Shown: positions 21,702 to 34,400 of the stretch, in pieces
Layout: each line of letters starts with the position of its first letter
Numbering within the stretch: the stretch's first letter is position 1
Position numbers and translations under genes: made by a program
Notes under the pieces: generated by a model
The model's database searches: none
Told to the model about the DNA's origin: nothing
The model's input: only the letters and a program-made list of their open reading frames with translations
From: Artemisia argyi
Taxonomy: Eukaryota > Streptophyta > Magnoliopsida > Asterales > Asteraceae
Direction: 5' to 3'
DNA length: 64,000 nt
NCBI GenBank assembly: GCA_030686995.1
Contig: CM060693.1
Coordinates: 107,949,728-108,013,727, forward strand

Positions 21702-24700
21702 TGTAACACCCCCAAAAGTCGTTTAATAACAGCGGAAGACTTAACATGTCAGCGGGAGACTTTCGGGGTATTACTTCGAGGATCTTTGTCACAATCATAG
21801 TAGACAACACAAAGTGAAGTATTAAAGTTTAATTTATTTCAAAATACCAAATATCTGGGATACAAAACATTATTTAGTTAAGAACGTGTTTTATTCTGAA
21901 GGAAAATAAGTAGTTTATTATGGTTCTTGTCATGCTTTTGCCCACTCCGTGCCATCCAGATCCGTCTTGTTTAGTTACCTGAGATAAACATGCTAAAGTC
22001 AACATAAAGTTGAGTGATATTCATAGGTTTGAGTTTAAGAGTTTGAATCACAAGTTAAGAGTGTATTGTATTCACATACAATCAATATGTTAAAGAAAAT
22101 CAATGTTCCTGTTATTGCCTTAAGCTCATGATACTCAACGATTAACAGCCAATCATAAATATGTATTATGATGGTAAGTAATAGGCCCCCAAAGATAGGT
22201 ATTTGTCAATAACCTATTTATAAGAACAATAAAGTGCGCCTGGTGTTTTCTCCAACAACCAAACGAGGATTGTCAATCACTAATAGTACTATTCACAATT
22301 ATTTACGTTCACCCTTCAAGTGATTAAGGTTCATGATCGAGGGACTTCTGACAATAGTAACTTAAGCAAATAACATTGGCCTGACGGTATTTCAATACCC
22401 GGTATAAAAGACTTGTGATCGAGTTTTAAGCATGTATCTCCCCACGGGAAAATAGTTAAAGAGTGGGCTATGAAATCACCTTAGTAGTACAGTGGTATCG
22501 TAGTCTCAACAAAGCAAGGAAATGGCTTCACACAACACAACCTAAAAGATAATGCAAGTTTCAGTTAATAGTCTAAATCTGGTTTTATCGCGATTACTTG
22601 TTATTTAGTTACGAGTAAATCTCGTGTTTGTTTAAGTGCCTAAAGTTTTAAAAACAACGTTATATATAATTATATCTCGTAAGTAAAAATATCGATGATT
22701 GATATAAAGTTAGTTTTTATAACAGAAATAAACGTATCGTTTTACAAGAAATAAATAACGTATTGTTATATCGTTTAAATTTTGTTTATCGTTATATAAG
22801 TTTTATTCGTATTGTATATATATATATATAATAAGTTACGTTTTATTATTTATCGTTTTAACATATATTCAAATATATATATATGTAAGTAAAAATATAT
22901 AAAGTTTTTATTAAAATCAATATTACCATTCAATCCTTCATGTTTCTCAATTTTACACTTTTTACCCTTAACGGAAAATATTTACGCCGTTAGTCCAAAA
23001 ATTATATATATTTACATTTTTGGTCCAAATATCAAATATTTACATTTATTATCTCTAAGTTTCAGTATTTACAGTTTATACCCTTTAAAAAAATAGTTTT
23101 TATACTTTTCACTAAAGTTTACCGATTTTGGCAATTCTAGTCCCTAGTGCTCGTACATTTGCAAAAATGGTCCAATCTTTACCAAATTCAAAACTTAACA
23201 TTTTTATTAGTTCAATAAGCTCAAAACATTTAGAAAAGTTTAGTTTGATAGCTTATTAGCTTATTCTTAGCTTATTTCGTTTCTTGGGCTTAACGATCCA
23301 ACATTAAGGGCCCGTTAAGGTTTTATGATCCAAAGGGTTAGGGGGAACACTAGGTTCATAGAGATCCATCATTTTAAGTTACAAAAACATTTCAAAACAG
23401 CTTGTACCCTCAGCTTATCGTAATAAGCTGAAAAGAGCTTTTTGGGCTTTTAAGCCCACGTAAGGTTTTAAAGTTTCTGAAAACAGTTTCAAGGTCGGTT
23501 TACTTTGGGTCTTGTTGGGTGATCAAACGATGTTTCTAACTTCAAACGTTTATCAATCCTATTTCTCTACTAGTAGAACTATTAGTATACGTAAAAATAT
23601 ATGTAGGTTATGTGTCGAAATAATTATATACAAGGTCAAAGTAAATGATAGTTTCGAAATTGAAAATGGTTAAAGACTTAGAAAAATATTCTAAGTGTTT
23701 TGAGATTTCGAATAGGTCAAGTGAACTTCTAAAACGTGGCCAAAACTTGGTTTATATGTTGATATTATGGTCGAATCCTTGTGGTATCTAATTGTTGGTA
23801 TGGTATGCATATTGTACGTGCAAAAATAACTATACTTTACTAATCTCGTTTATTAAATATTTAGCCAAAGTAAACATGATAAATTAGTTTTTGTAATATT
23901 TCAAAGTGATCAAAATAATCTAAGTGTTTGCAAAATACGATTTAAGTGTCCAAACAACCGATTTAACGTGTTGATTAAGTTAAGTAAACGTTATTTTTAG
24001 ATTCAAATCTTTGGGGCTCTCGTTTGTTAGCGTATTAATTATCTCAAATGTTAAATAAAACGTATATGTCGCGTTCAATATTAACGAAATATTAGTGTCA
24101 TGTGTTTGTGCAAAATTGAAAATAACAAAAGTTATTATATGGAAAAAGGAGTGAAAAGGGTCTTACCTCACCTAGAAAAGGTGGAGTAAAACAATGTGTA
24201 GGGATCGTGTAATGGTTCAACGTGTTGTGGTTCACTTCTCGTCCTTCCAAGGTTCAAGTAGACTCCAAGCTTGCTTCCTAGGTTCTCTTCTAAGCGTGGC
24301 TCTCCTAGCAATCCTTTCGTCCCTCCATAGCTCCTTTTCGTTATTAATTTTAGTGGTATGGTACGTATGAGTGTATGAAGTGATGTGGTTTGCATGTAAA
24401 GCTTATATAGGCTGTTTTAGGGTGGTGAGGATAAGTACAAGAGTCACAAGACTCATGCGTTGGCTAGTGTATACGATGGCACCATTTTCTTCACCATTCG
24501 AGACTTAGCAACAATAGGAATGTTGCATGCAATCTCTGTTCACTATCTGACATTCTACTGTGCATTTGAGTTGGTCTAGAAGTCATTGGGTACATTGGGT
24601 GGTGATAAGGAAGGCTTGTGACAAAATTTGGTTTTATACACACACGATTTTTGTAGTTTACTTTGGTTAAATTTGGATGTCTAAACGTGAGAGTTATGGA

Positions 24701-25310
24701 ACGAGATTTGTTCTTCATGAAAGTTAGCTAGGTGATGAAACAAGTTATGTAATAATATACATGGGTTGTGTGTCGAAAAATGAAATAATTAGGGGTGTTC
24801 CTTGGCTCGATCGTGGCTGGAAACAAAACAAGAGAAAAAAAATATAAAGGGTGCGTTTGGGCTTTGAGCCCTTTGGGCTTGCGTTTTTGGTCTCGGCCCA
24901 GCAGAAACAAAAAAAATGAAAAAGGGTCCGTTTGGTATTAATACTAGGAAGTGGGGCCCATTTAAGATGTGGGGTCCACATAGAAATTTTAGGGAGTCGG
25001 GATAAGTTCAAGTAACGATAGTGAGCAATCTCGGGAATTTTCGTAGGTTCCGGAATATATAAATATTGTACGGTACAGATAACGAAACGTATATTATAAA
25101 GTATAAATGTTTTTAATATAAATATATACGCGATAATTTAGACTATCTGGGTTTGTGTGCAAGCAACGTTTCTAAGCAAAAGATAATTCACAATTTACCG
25201 TTGTGAATTATATATAAAAAAAAATTTTGTCATACGTAAAAGTGGGTATTTAAATAACGTAACATCTTGTAGGTATTTACTAACCGTTGGGAAAATCTCG
25301 AGAGGCTACA
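21702..25310 (-). repeat. 3' LTR of the young chromovirus
   Basis: Begins TGTAACACCCCC, ends GAGAGGCTACA, 3609 bp. No coding capacity recognised; short readings in it are not supported. It carries a TATATAAGC promoter on the minus strand at 24401-24409. Confidence 0.96.
24401..24409 (-). promoter_or_regulatory. TATA box of the 3' LTR copy
   Basis: TATATAAGC on the minus strand, identical at 34125-34133. Confidence 0.6.
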
Positions 25311-25373
25311 GTACATACATCTTACAGTGAATTCCGTCCCAGAATTCGAGTTTAGGAGGGTTGCCAAGGGTGT

Positions 25374-28300
25374 CTATGAGAAGAGGTGCGGGTACTTGGT
25401 GTGAAACTGGTCCTCGCGTTCCCAAGTATACTCTGGTCCTCGTTTAGAGTCCCATCGAACTTTTATGATAGGGATACGGTTTTGTTTCAGTTGTTTGACT
25501 TCTCTATCCATGATTTCTACTGGTTCCTCGGTAAAAAACGAGTTTGTCATCAAGTTGTAATTCTTTCAATGGAATGACCAAAGATTCATCGGATAGACAC
25601 TTCTTGAGATTTGACACATGGAAAGTGTTGTGAATTCTACTAAGTTCCTCGGGTAGTTCAAGTTTATATGCCATGGGTCCAATTCTTTCTAGGATTTTGA
25701 ATGGACCGATGTATCTTGGGTTTAACTTTCCCCTCTTTCCGAATCGTATCATTCCTCTCCATGGTGATACTTTTAACATAACTTTATCTCCAATCTGAAA
25801 TTCCATGGGTTTTCTTCTTAGGTCGGCGTAACTTTTCTGTCGGTCTCTAGCGGTTTGTAAACGTTGTTTGATTTTTATGATTTTCTCGGTTGTCTCATGA
25901 ACTAGATCCGGTCCTGTGAGTTGTATTTCTCCGACTTCTGCCCAGCAAACGGGTGATCTACACTTTCTACCGTAAAGTGCTTCGATTGGTGCTGCCTTGA
26001 TACTGGTATGATAACTGTTGTTGTATGAGAATTCTGCCAATGGTAAGTGTTTGTCCCAACCTTTTCCGAAGTCTATAACACAAGCGCGTAGCATATCTTC
26101 TAAGGTTTGTATAGTTCTCTCACTTTGACCATCGGTTTGTGGGTGATAGGCTGTACTCATATCCAGCTTTGTTCCTAAAGCTTTTTGCAATGATTTCCAA
26201 AAATGAGACGTGAAACGACTGTCACGATCTGATATAATAGAAATCGGCACTCAATGTCGTGACACAATTTCTTTCAGATATATCTGAGCAAGTGTGTTCA
26301 TTTTATCAGTTTCTTTGATTGGTAGGAAATGAGCTGACTTGGTGAGACGATCAACGATAACCCATATCGTATCGTAGCCAGTAGAGGTTTTGGGAAGTTT
26401 GGTGATGAAGTCCATTGTAATACGTTCCCATTTCCACATGGGGAGTTCAGGTTGGGTGAGTAATCCGGAGGGTTTCTGGTATTCTGCTTTTACTCTTGAA
26501 CATGTCAGACATTTACTGACGTACTCAGCGATGTCGGCTTTCATGTTCGGCCACCAATATAGTTTCTTAAGATCTTGGTACATCTTGTCGGAACCTGGGT
26601 GAATGGAGTATTTTGACTTGTGAGACTCATGCATGATAAGGTTACGAATACCTCCGAAGAGAGGAATCCAGCTTCTTTCCTTGAAACAAAGCATTCCATT
26701 TGATCTTTTCACAAATCCGTTTTCGTTTTCCGGCATACCAAAAATCTTTTCAATTGGTCGATTTTCTTTCTTGAGAGCCTCGCTCTGGGTGATAATGATT
26801 TGTGTTGGAAGGGGTGAACAAATAGTCATGCCTAACGATCTAACCCTGAGAGGTTTTTGTCTTTCTTTTCGGCTTAATGCATCTGCTACTACATTAGCCT
26901 TTCCTGGGTGATAACGGATTTCACAATCATAATCACTAAGCAATTCTAACCAACGGCGTTGTCTCATGTTTAAATCCTTTTGATCTAGGATGTGTTGAAG
27001 ACTTTTGTGATCTGTAAACACGATACACTTGGTGTCGTATAGATAGTGTCTCCATAATTTAAGAGCGAATACTATTGCTCCTAGTTCTAGATCATGGGTT
27101 GTGTAATTTTTCTCATGTTTCTTCAGTTGACGTGAGGCATATGCTATTACCTTATCCCGTTGTATCAAAACTGCACCTAAACCATGGTACGAAGCGTCAC
27201 AATATAGCACGAAATCTTTGCTTCCTTCTGGCAATGCTAGTATTGGAGCCTCACAAAGCTTTTGTTTTAGCAGTTGGAAGGCTGATTCTGCTTCTTGTCC
27301 CCAAACGTACTTTTCGTTCTTTTGGGTCAACTTGGTCAATGGTTTTGAGATTTTAGAGAAACCTTCAATAAATCTCCGGTAGTAACCTGCAAGACCTAAA
27401 AATTGACGTACTTCTGTGGGAGTTGTAGGTGATGACCATTCTTTAACTGCCTCTATCTTTGCTAGATCCACGTGGATACCTTGACTACTGATTATGTGTC
27501 CCAAAAATTGCACCGTGGGAATCCAAAAGTCGCATTTTGAAAATTTTGCGTACAACTTTTCCTTCCTAAGTAACTCTAGGATTGTTCTCAAATGATTGGC
27601 ATGTTCCTCTTTGTTACGAGAGTAGATCAGAATGTCGTCAATGAATACTATCATGAATTTGTCCAAATATGGCTTGCATACTCGGTTCATTAGGTCCATA
27701 AACACAGCGGGTGCGTTCGTTAGACCAAATGGCATTACCTGAAATTCATAGTGTCCATAACGGGTTCTGAAGGCTGTCTTGGGAATATCTTCTTCCCGAA
27801 CTCTCAATTGATGGTATCCCGACCTTAGATCAATCTTCGAGTATACACTCGATCCTTGTAATTGATCAAACAAATCGTCTATTCTAGGTAAAGGATATCG
27901 GTTATTTATAGTGAGTTTGTTTAACTCTCGGTAATCTATGCACATTCGGAATGATCCGTCTTTCTTTTTAACAAATAGAACTGGGGCTCCCCAAGGTGAT
28001 GAACTTGGTCTAATGAAACCTTTATCGGATAATTCCTTTAGTTGTTCCGATAGTTCCTCCATTTCGGAAGGTGCCAACCTGTAAGGTGCTTTTGCTACTG
28101 GTGCCGCTCCAGGCACTAGTTCAATTTGGAACTCTACTTGACGAGTCGGTGGAAGACCGGGTAGATCTTCAGGAAATACTTCGGGGAATTCCTTAACGAT
28201 AGGTACGTCTTTAAGTTGTTTCTCGGTTAACTTATTTTCTGTCACCTGAACCATGAATACATGACATCCTTCGTTCATGTATTTTATCATTCTGAGGCAT

Positions 28301-29865
28301 GAGATGATTCCGTATCGGTTTTTATTCTTGTCGCCATGGATAACGAGGGTTTCATTCTTAAAAGGAATGTGTATGGCTTTCTCGTCACAATGAATCTTAG
28401 CATGATGTTTGGATAACCAATCCATTCCGATGATAGCATCAAAACTACCGAGTTGGACAGGCATCAGGTCAATAGGAAAGGATTCTCCTACGAGGGTTAA
28501 GGTACAATCTTTTAAAATAGAGTTGGTGCTAATTAAGTTCCCATTGGCCATTTCTATCTCGTATGTGGTGTTTAGCTTAGAAGGGTTAGAGTTAATGAAA
28601 GGGGCAAACGTATCTGATACGAAGCTCTTATCTGCTCCAGAATCAAATAATACTCTAGCATTATGATGATTTAATAAGAACGTACCCGTGACGACGTCGG
28701 GGTTTTGTGGTTCGTTTTCATTTCCCATCACGTATGCTCTTGCTCGTGCAGTGTTCTGACCATTTCCTTTTGGACAGCGGTTCTTGAAGTGTCCGGTTTC
28801 TCCGCATGAGTAACATGTTGGTGCTATTGGTTGTAGGTTGCTGCCGGTAGCAGGGGTCCTACAATCTTTTGTGGCATGACCTATCCTTTGGCATTTATGG
28901 CATTTTACTGTACAAGCACCATTGTGATGGAGCTTGCATCGATTGCACTGCGGCTTATTACCTTGATATCCATTGCCATTGGTTGCCGTAAATATCTTAG
29001 GGGGTTCTTGTCGTTGGTTCTGTTGTTGACGATGTGGGTTCTTGTTTTGGTGTTGTTGTTGGTTGATCCTGTTGTAGTTGTTGTTGTTGTGGTGATGGTT
29101 GTTGCGATGGCCGTTGTGGTAGTGATTGTGGTTTTGATGGTGGGTGGTTCTCCTGTCATCGAGCTTTCTTTTGAGTTCGTTGCACTTGATTTCGCGGTCT
29201 AGGAGTTTTTGTGCTACCTCCATTGCGACTTCTAGTGATGGTGGGTTGGATGCTGTGACGTTTCCTTCAATATTCCGGGGAAGACCTTCAATATACTTCT
29301 CCAGAGTTTTCTCTAAATCTGGTACGATAGAAGGACATAATGCCATTAGCTCGTGGAATCTCCTGTTGTAAGCCCTAAGATCGATTCCTTTGACTGCAAG
29401 GACATGGAATTCGTCTTCCAGTTTTCTTATTTCGGATCGAGGACAGTACTTCTTTAGGATCTTGGCTTTGAATTCCGTCCAGGAGAGTTGGTATGCTGCT
29501 TCTGTACCTAAAGTTTGAGTTGTAGCGGTCCACCATGACAAAGCGTCATCCATTAAGGTTCCGGTGGCAAATGTGACCCTGTTGTTTTCTGAGCATCCAC
29601 TCCTTTGGAATACCGTTTCGCATCTCTCGAACCAATGGGCAAGTTTAGTTATCCCTTCAGTACCCATGAAGTAAGTTGGCTGACAAGCCATAAAGTCTTT
29701 ATAGGTACATTGGCGAGGTGCGGGAGCAACATTTCTTGCCGGTTGTGCGTTAGCATTTGCTTGTTCGGCTAAGGCTGCATTGATTCCATTGGTGATTGCT
29801 TGTTGGATCTCTTCCGGGGTCATGGTTGCTGCTGAGGTAGTGGTCACGGTTCTCTTAGGTGCCAT
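25374..29865 (-). pseudogene. Chromovirus gag-pol polyprotein with two lesions
   Basis: From the ATG at 29865: gag domain (residues about 60-230), a His/Asn-rich linker, two CCHC knuckles ([14 protein letters not shown] and [14 protein letters not shown], about 320-370), protease with DSGADKS (about 410), RT with [12 protein letters not shown] and FIDDILIYS (about 740), RNase H ([18 protein letters not shown]), and integrase with an HHCC finger, first Asp in MDFITKLP, second in SDRDSRF and Glu in GQSERTIQ. The C-terminal reading ([14 protein letters not shown]) is chromodomain-like, ending at 25374. Lesions: a GGA-to-TGA stop at about 26251, just before the second catalytic Asp of integrase, and one extra T near 25534-25539 that shifts the frame before the chromodomain-like end. 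The older copy at 49477 has the normal base at both sites. It is otherwise open over 1204 codons, so the decay is very recent. Confidence 0.95.
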
Positions 29866-30149
29866 ATTCCTAAAAATGAGAATATATTTTCAGAATTTTC
29901 ATAATAACCATCTTGTGTTAGACTATTTAGTAACATCAATAGGTTCAAAGTTATAATAGTGTCACATATATCACGATGCAATATACGATATCATAACACT
30001 TATGAAAATAAAGCAAACATAACATCATTGATTAGATTGTCGTTTTGAGTTTACATCACTTATTCATTCTTGTTGACATATCTCTAGGACATTCAAATAC
30101 AAGTTATTACTGTGATGTGGGTGAGGCTACGTCGACAATCTATGGCATT
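29866..30149. other. Spacer between accessory ORF and gag
   Basis: 284 bp, non-coding. The gag ATG is preceded on the minus strand by CTCATTTTTAG-GAAT, which looks like a 3' splice site. Confidence 0.5.
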
Positions 30150-31187
30150 CTAGGGTTTTCCTTGGTTATCATCAAGACGACGTTCTAGTTCCTGAATTTT
30201 GGCGGCCATGGTTTCTATGATTTGGTCTCGGTCTCTCTCCCTAGCTTGTGTTTCTTGTTGTGCACGTCGCAGAGACATGACTTGGGCTCTTGTGGTGTCG
30301 AGGGCTTGATCGATGTCACACATGATGTCCTTGTTTATGGTGTTAGCGGAGCAAAGTAATCCGATGAATTCCATAGCTTCACCGAATTGGGTACTTAGTT
30401 GTTCGATCATGGTTCCCATCTCTAGGTGTCCCATCACAAGTTGTTCTATCTCAGCTGACATGACTTCTATTAGTTCATTAGGGATGTTGTTCACCAAGGT
30501 GGCTATGGCGTCTAACCTGTCTTCATGTCTTACTAACCTAGCTGCCAAGAGTGGTATGGTATGGTGAATGGGTTCTCCAGTGACTGGAAGGATCCTGGAT
30601 GTAGCAAATGATGATCTTTCACCAAGTTCTCTGTTGGTGGGAGTACCTTCTTGAGATCTCCAATACTTAAGGATTGGTAGTAGAAATGACCATTTGCGAG
30701 CATTGACCCGCTTACGAGCCTTATGGTTGGTTCTTGCATAATAGTAAGGATCTGAGGAGGTAGGACGAATCTGGTAATTCCTTGGTTGATAAGTCAGAGG
30801 AGCACTGGAAGTTTTCACAGGTGGTGAACTGTTGATTGTCACTGGTACAGTAGTAGTCTGCTGATAAAATATACTAGGTAGTATCACTGGTTCTGCAGTT
30901 GGAGCAATTTCCTTTTTCCATTTAGTATCATTCCAGATGTCTTTTTCTTCAGCATATGAAAGAGCTTTTCCAGCTGTGGCTGGTTCATAAGGCTGGAATG
31001 GAGAAGTTTGCTTACTGCGTCTGATTGGACCAGATGATGCTTGAGGTGAAGTAGAGGATTGCGGACTTTCCTTATTCTTATCTGTTGTAGGTGACACAGT
31101 CATTGGAGCAAGAGTTGGTACAATAGGTGTAGAGCTCTCAGTTTCCGAATCCGATAACAAAACAATGAAGTTGGGTTTGGAAGACAT
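30150..31187 (-). CDS. Accessory ORF upstream of gag (chromovirus ORF0-like)
   Basis: 345 codons from the ATG at 31187, chosen over the one 16 codons upstream because the same MSS start and the flanking TTACAGT..CATGTC context recur in the older copy at 48066. The N-terminal half is Ser/Thr/Pro-rich and low in complexity. Next comes a conserved block (NARKWSFLLPI, YWRSQEGTPT, RELGE, SRILPVTGEPIHHTIPLL, VRHEDRLD). The last ~100 residues are charged and helical with heptad-like spacing, probably coiled coil, ending in QELERRLDDNQGKP. No gag, protease, RT or envelope motif, signal peptide or membrane segment is seen. I do not recognise the family; a packaging, regulatory or particle role is only a guess. 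Confidence 0.8.
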   Translation of the reverse strand: MSSKPNFIVLLSDSETESSTPIVPTLAPMTVSPTTDKNKESPQSSTSPQASSGPIRRSKQTSPFQPYEPATAGKALSYAEEKDIWNDTKWKKEIAPTAEPVILPSIFYQQTTTVPVTINSSPPVKTSSAPLTYQPRNYQIRPTSSDPYYYARTNHKARKRVNARKWSFLLPILKYWRSQEGTPTNRELGERSSFATSRILPVTGEPIHHTIPLLAARLVRHEDRLDAIATLVNNIPNELIEVMSAEIEQLVMGHLEMGTMIEQLSTQFGEAMEFIGLLCSANTINKDIMCDIDQALDTTRAQVMSLRRAQQETQARERDRDQIIETMAAKIQELERRLDDNQGKP

Positions 31188-31407
31188 GGTACTGTAATAA
31201 TCCCGATTAGTAAACATAGTTATTAGCAAAATCATAGCATGTAAGCATATATCAAGTTATATAAGTAAAAAAATAATGAGAAGTAACTTTTCTACCAGAT
31301 GTTGGAATGTAGGCACGGAGGGCATGAAGTGGTATTTTGTAAAAATGGTCCAATTAAAGTGTAGTTATAGTCCAATGTTTAAAAACATCTGGTTCTCTAT
31401 AACCGTG

Positions 31408-31420
31408 GCTCTGAATACCA
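31408..31420 (-). promoter_or_regulatory. Primer-binding site, tRNA-iMet type with one extra base
   Basis: Minus strand TGGTATTCAGAGC, three bases from the 5' LTR end. The canonical initiator-Met site, and the older copy at 47851, read TGGTATCAGAGC, so this copy has one inserted T. Confidence 0.85.
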
Positions 31421-31423
31421 ATC

Positions 31424-34400
31424 TGTAACACCCCCAAAAGTCGTTTAATAACAGCGGAAGACTTAACATGTCAGCGGGAGACTTTCGGGGTATTACTTCG
31501 AGGATCTTTGTCACAATCATAGTAGACAACACAAAGTGAAGTATTAAAGTTTAATTTATTTCAAAATACCAAATATCTGGGATACAAAACATTATTTAGT
31601 TAAGAACGTGTTTTATTCTGAAGGAAAATAAGTAGTTTATTATGGTTCTTGTCATGCTTTTGCCCACTCCGTGCCATCCAGATCCGTCTTGTTTAGTTAC
31701 CTGAGATAAACATGCTAAAGTCAACATAAAGTTGAGTGATATTCATAGGTTTGAGTTTAAGAGTTTGAATCACAAGTTAAGAGTGTATTGTATTCACATA
31801 CAATCAATATGTTAAAGAAAATCAATGTTCCTGTTATTGCCTTAAGCTCATGATACTCAACGATTAACAGCCAATCATAAATATGTATTATGATGGTAAG
31901 TAATAGGCCCCCAAAGATAGGTATTTGTCAATAACCTATTTATAAGAACAATAAAGTGCGCCTGGTGTTTTCTCCAACAACCAAACGAGGATTGTCAATC
32001 ACTAATAGTACTATTCACAATTATTTACGTTCACCCTTCAAGTGATTAAGGTTCATGATCGAGGGACTTCTGACAATAGTAACTTAAGCAAATAACATTG
32101 GCCTGACGGTATTTCAATACCCGGTATAAAAGACTTGTGATCGAGTTTTAAGCATGTATCTCCCCACGGGAAAATAGTTAAAGAGTGGGCTATGAAATCA
32201 CCTTAGTAGTACAGTGGTATCGTAGTCTCAACAAAGCAAGGAAATGGCTTCACACAACACAACCTAAAAGATAATGCAAGTTTCAGTTAATAGTCTAAAT
32301 CTGGTTTTATCGCGATTACTTGTTATTTAGTTACGAGTAAATCTCGTGTTTGTTTAAGTGCCTAAAGTTTTAAAAACAACGTTATATATAATTATATCTC
32401 GTAAGTAAAAATATCGATGATTGATATAAAGTTAGTTTTTATAACAGAAATAAACGTATCGTTTTACAAGAAATAAATAACGTATTGTTATATCGTTTAA
32501 ATTTTGTTTATCGTTATATAAGTTTTATTCGTACTGTATATATATATATATATAATAAGTTACGTTTTATTATTTATCGTTTTAACATATATTCAAATAT
32601 ATATATATGTAAGTAAAAATATATAAAGTTTTTATTAAAATCAATATTACCATTCAATCCTTCATGTTTCTCAATTTTACACTTTTTACCCTTAACGGAA
32701 AATATTTACGCCGTTAGTCCAAAAATTATATATATTTACATTTTTGGTCCAAATATCAAATATTTACATTTATTATCTCTAAGTTTCAGTATTTACAGTT
32801 TATACCCTTTAAAAAAATAGTTTTTATACTTTTCACTAAAGTTTACCGATTTTGGCAATTCTAGTCCCTAGTGCTCGTACATTTGCAAAAATGGTCCAAT
32901 CTTTACCAAATTCAAAACTTAACATTTTTATTAGTTCAATAAGCTCAAAACATTTAGAAAAGTTTAGTTTGATAGCTTATTAGCTTATTCTTAGCTTATT
33001 TCGTTTCTTGGGCTTAACGATCCAACATTAAGGGCCCGTTAAGGTTTTATGATCCAAAGGGTTAGGGGGAACACTAGGTTCATAGAGATCCATCATTTTA
33101 AGTTACAAAAACATTTCAAAACAGCTTGTACCCTCAGCTTATCGTAATAAGCTGAAAAGAGCTTTTTGGGCTTTTAAGCCCACGTAAGGTTTTAAAGTTT
33201 CTGAAAACAGTTTCAAGGTCGGTTTACTTTGGGTCTTGTTGGGTGATCAAACGATGTTTCTAACTTCAAACGTTTATCAATCCTATTTCTCTACTAGTAG
33301 AACTATTAGTATACGTAAAAATATATGTAGGTTATGTGTCGAAATAATTATATACAAGGTCAAAGTAAATGATAGTTTCGAAATTGAAAATGGTTAAAGA
33401 CTTAGAAAAATATTCTAAGTGTTTTGAGATTTCGAATAGGTCAAGTGAACTTCTAAAACGTGGCCAAAACTTGGTTTATATGTTGATATTATGGTCGAAT
33501 CCTTGTGGTATCTAATTGTTGGTATGGTATGCATATTGTACGTGCAAAAATAACTATACTTTACTAATCTCGTTTATTAAATATTTAGCCAAAGTAAACA
33601 TGATAAATTAGTTTTTGTAATATTTCAAAGTGATCAAAATAATCTAAGTGTTTGCAAAATACGATTTAAGTGTCCAAACAACCGATTTAACGTGTTGATT
33701 AAGTTAAGTAAACGTTATTTTTAGATTCAAATCTTTGGGGCTCTCGTTTGTTAGCGTATTAATTATCTCAAATGTTAAATAAAACGTATATGTCGCGTTC
33801 AATATTAACGAAATATTAGTGTCATGTGTTTGTGCAAAATTGAAAATAACAAAAATTATTATATGGAAAAAGGAGTGAAAAGGGTCTTACCTCACCTAGA
33901 AAAGGTGGAGTAAAACAATGTGTAGGGATCGTGTAATGGTTCAACGTGTTGTGGTTCACTTCTCGTCCTTCCAAGGTTCAAGTAGACTCCAAGCTTGCTT
34001 CCTAGGTTCTCTTCTAAGCGTGGCTCTCCTAGCAATCCTTTCGTCCCTCCATAGCTCCTTTTCGTTATTAATTTTAGTGGTATGGTACGTATGAGTGTAT
34101 GAAGTGATGTGGTTTGCATGTAAAGCTTATATAGGCTGTTTTAGGGTGGTGAGGATAAGTACAAGAGTCACAAGACTCATGCGTTGGCTAGTGTATACGA
34201 TGGCACCATTTTCTTCACCATTCGAGACTTAGCAACAATAGGAATGTTGCATGCAATCTCTGTTCACTATCTGACATTCTACTGTGCATTTGAGTTGGTC
34301 TAGAAGTCATTGGGTACATTGGGTGGTGATAAGGAAGGCTTGTGACAAAATTTGGTTTTATACACACACGATTTTTGTAGTTTACTTTGGTTAAATTTGG

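Noticed and set aside
22812..22860. Possible CRISPR-like or tandem arrays
   Set aside because: Only short TA runs; no spaced direct repeats anywhere in the window.
24168..25011. Short readings duplicated at 33892-34735
   Set aside because: They are duplicated only because they lie in the two identical LTRs; no motifs and no conservation with the old LTR.
26390..29371. Plus-strand readings of 60-110 codons
   Set aside because: They are antisense shadows of gag-pol on the minus strand.
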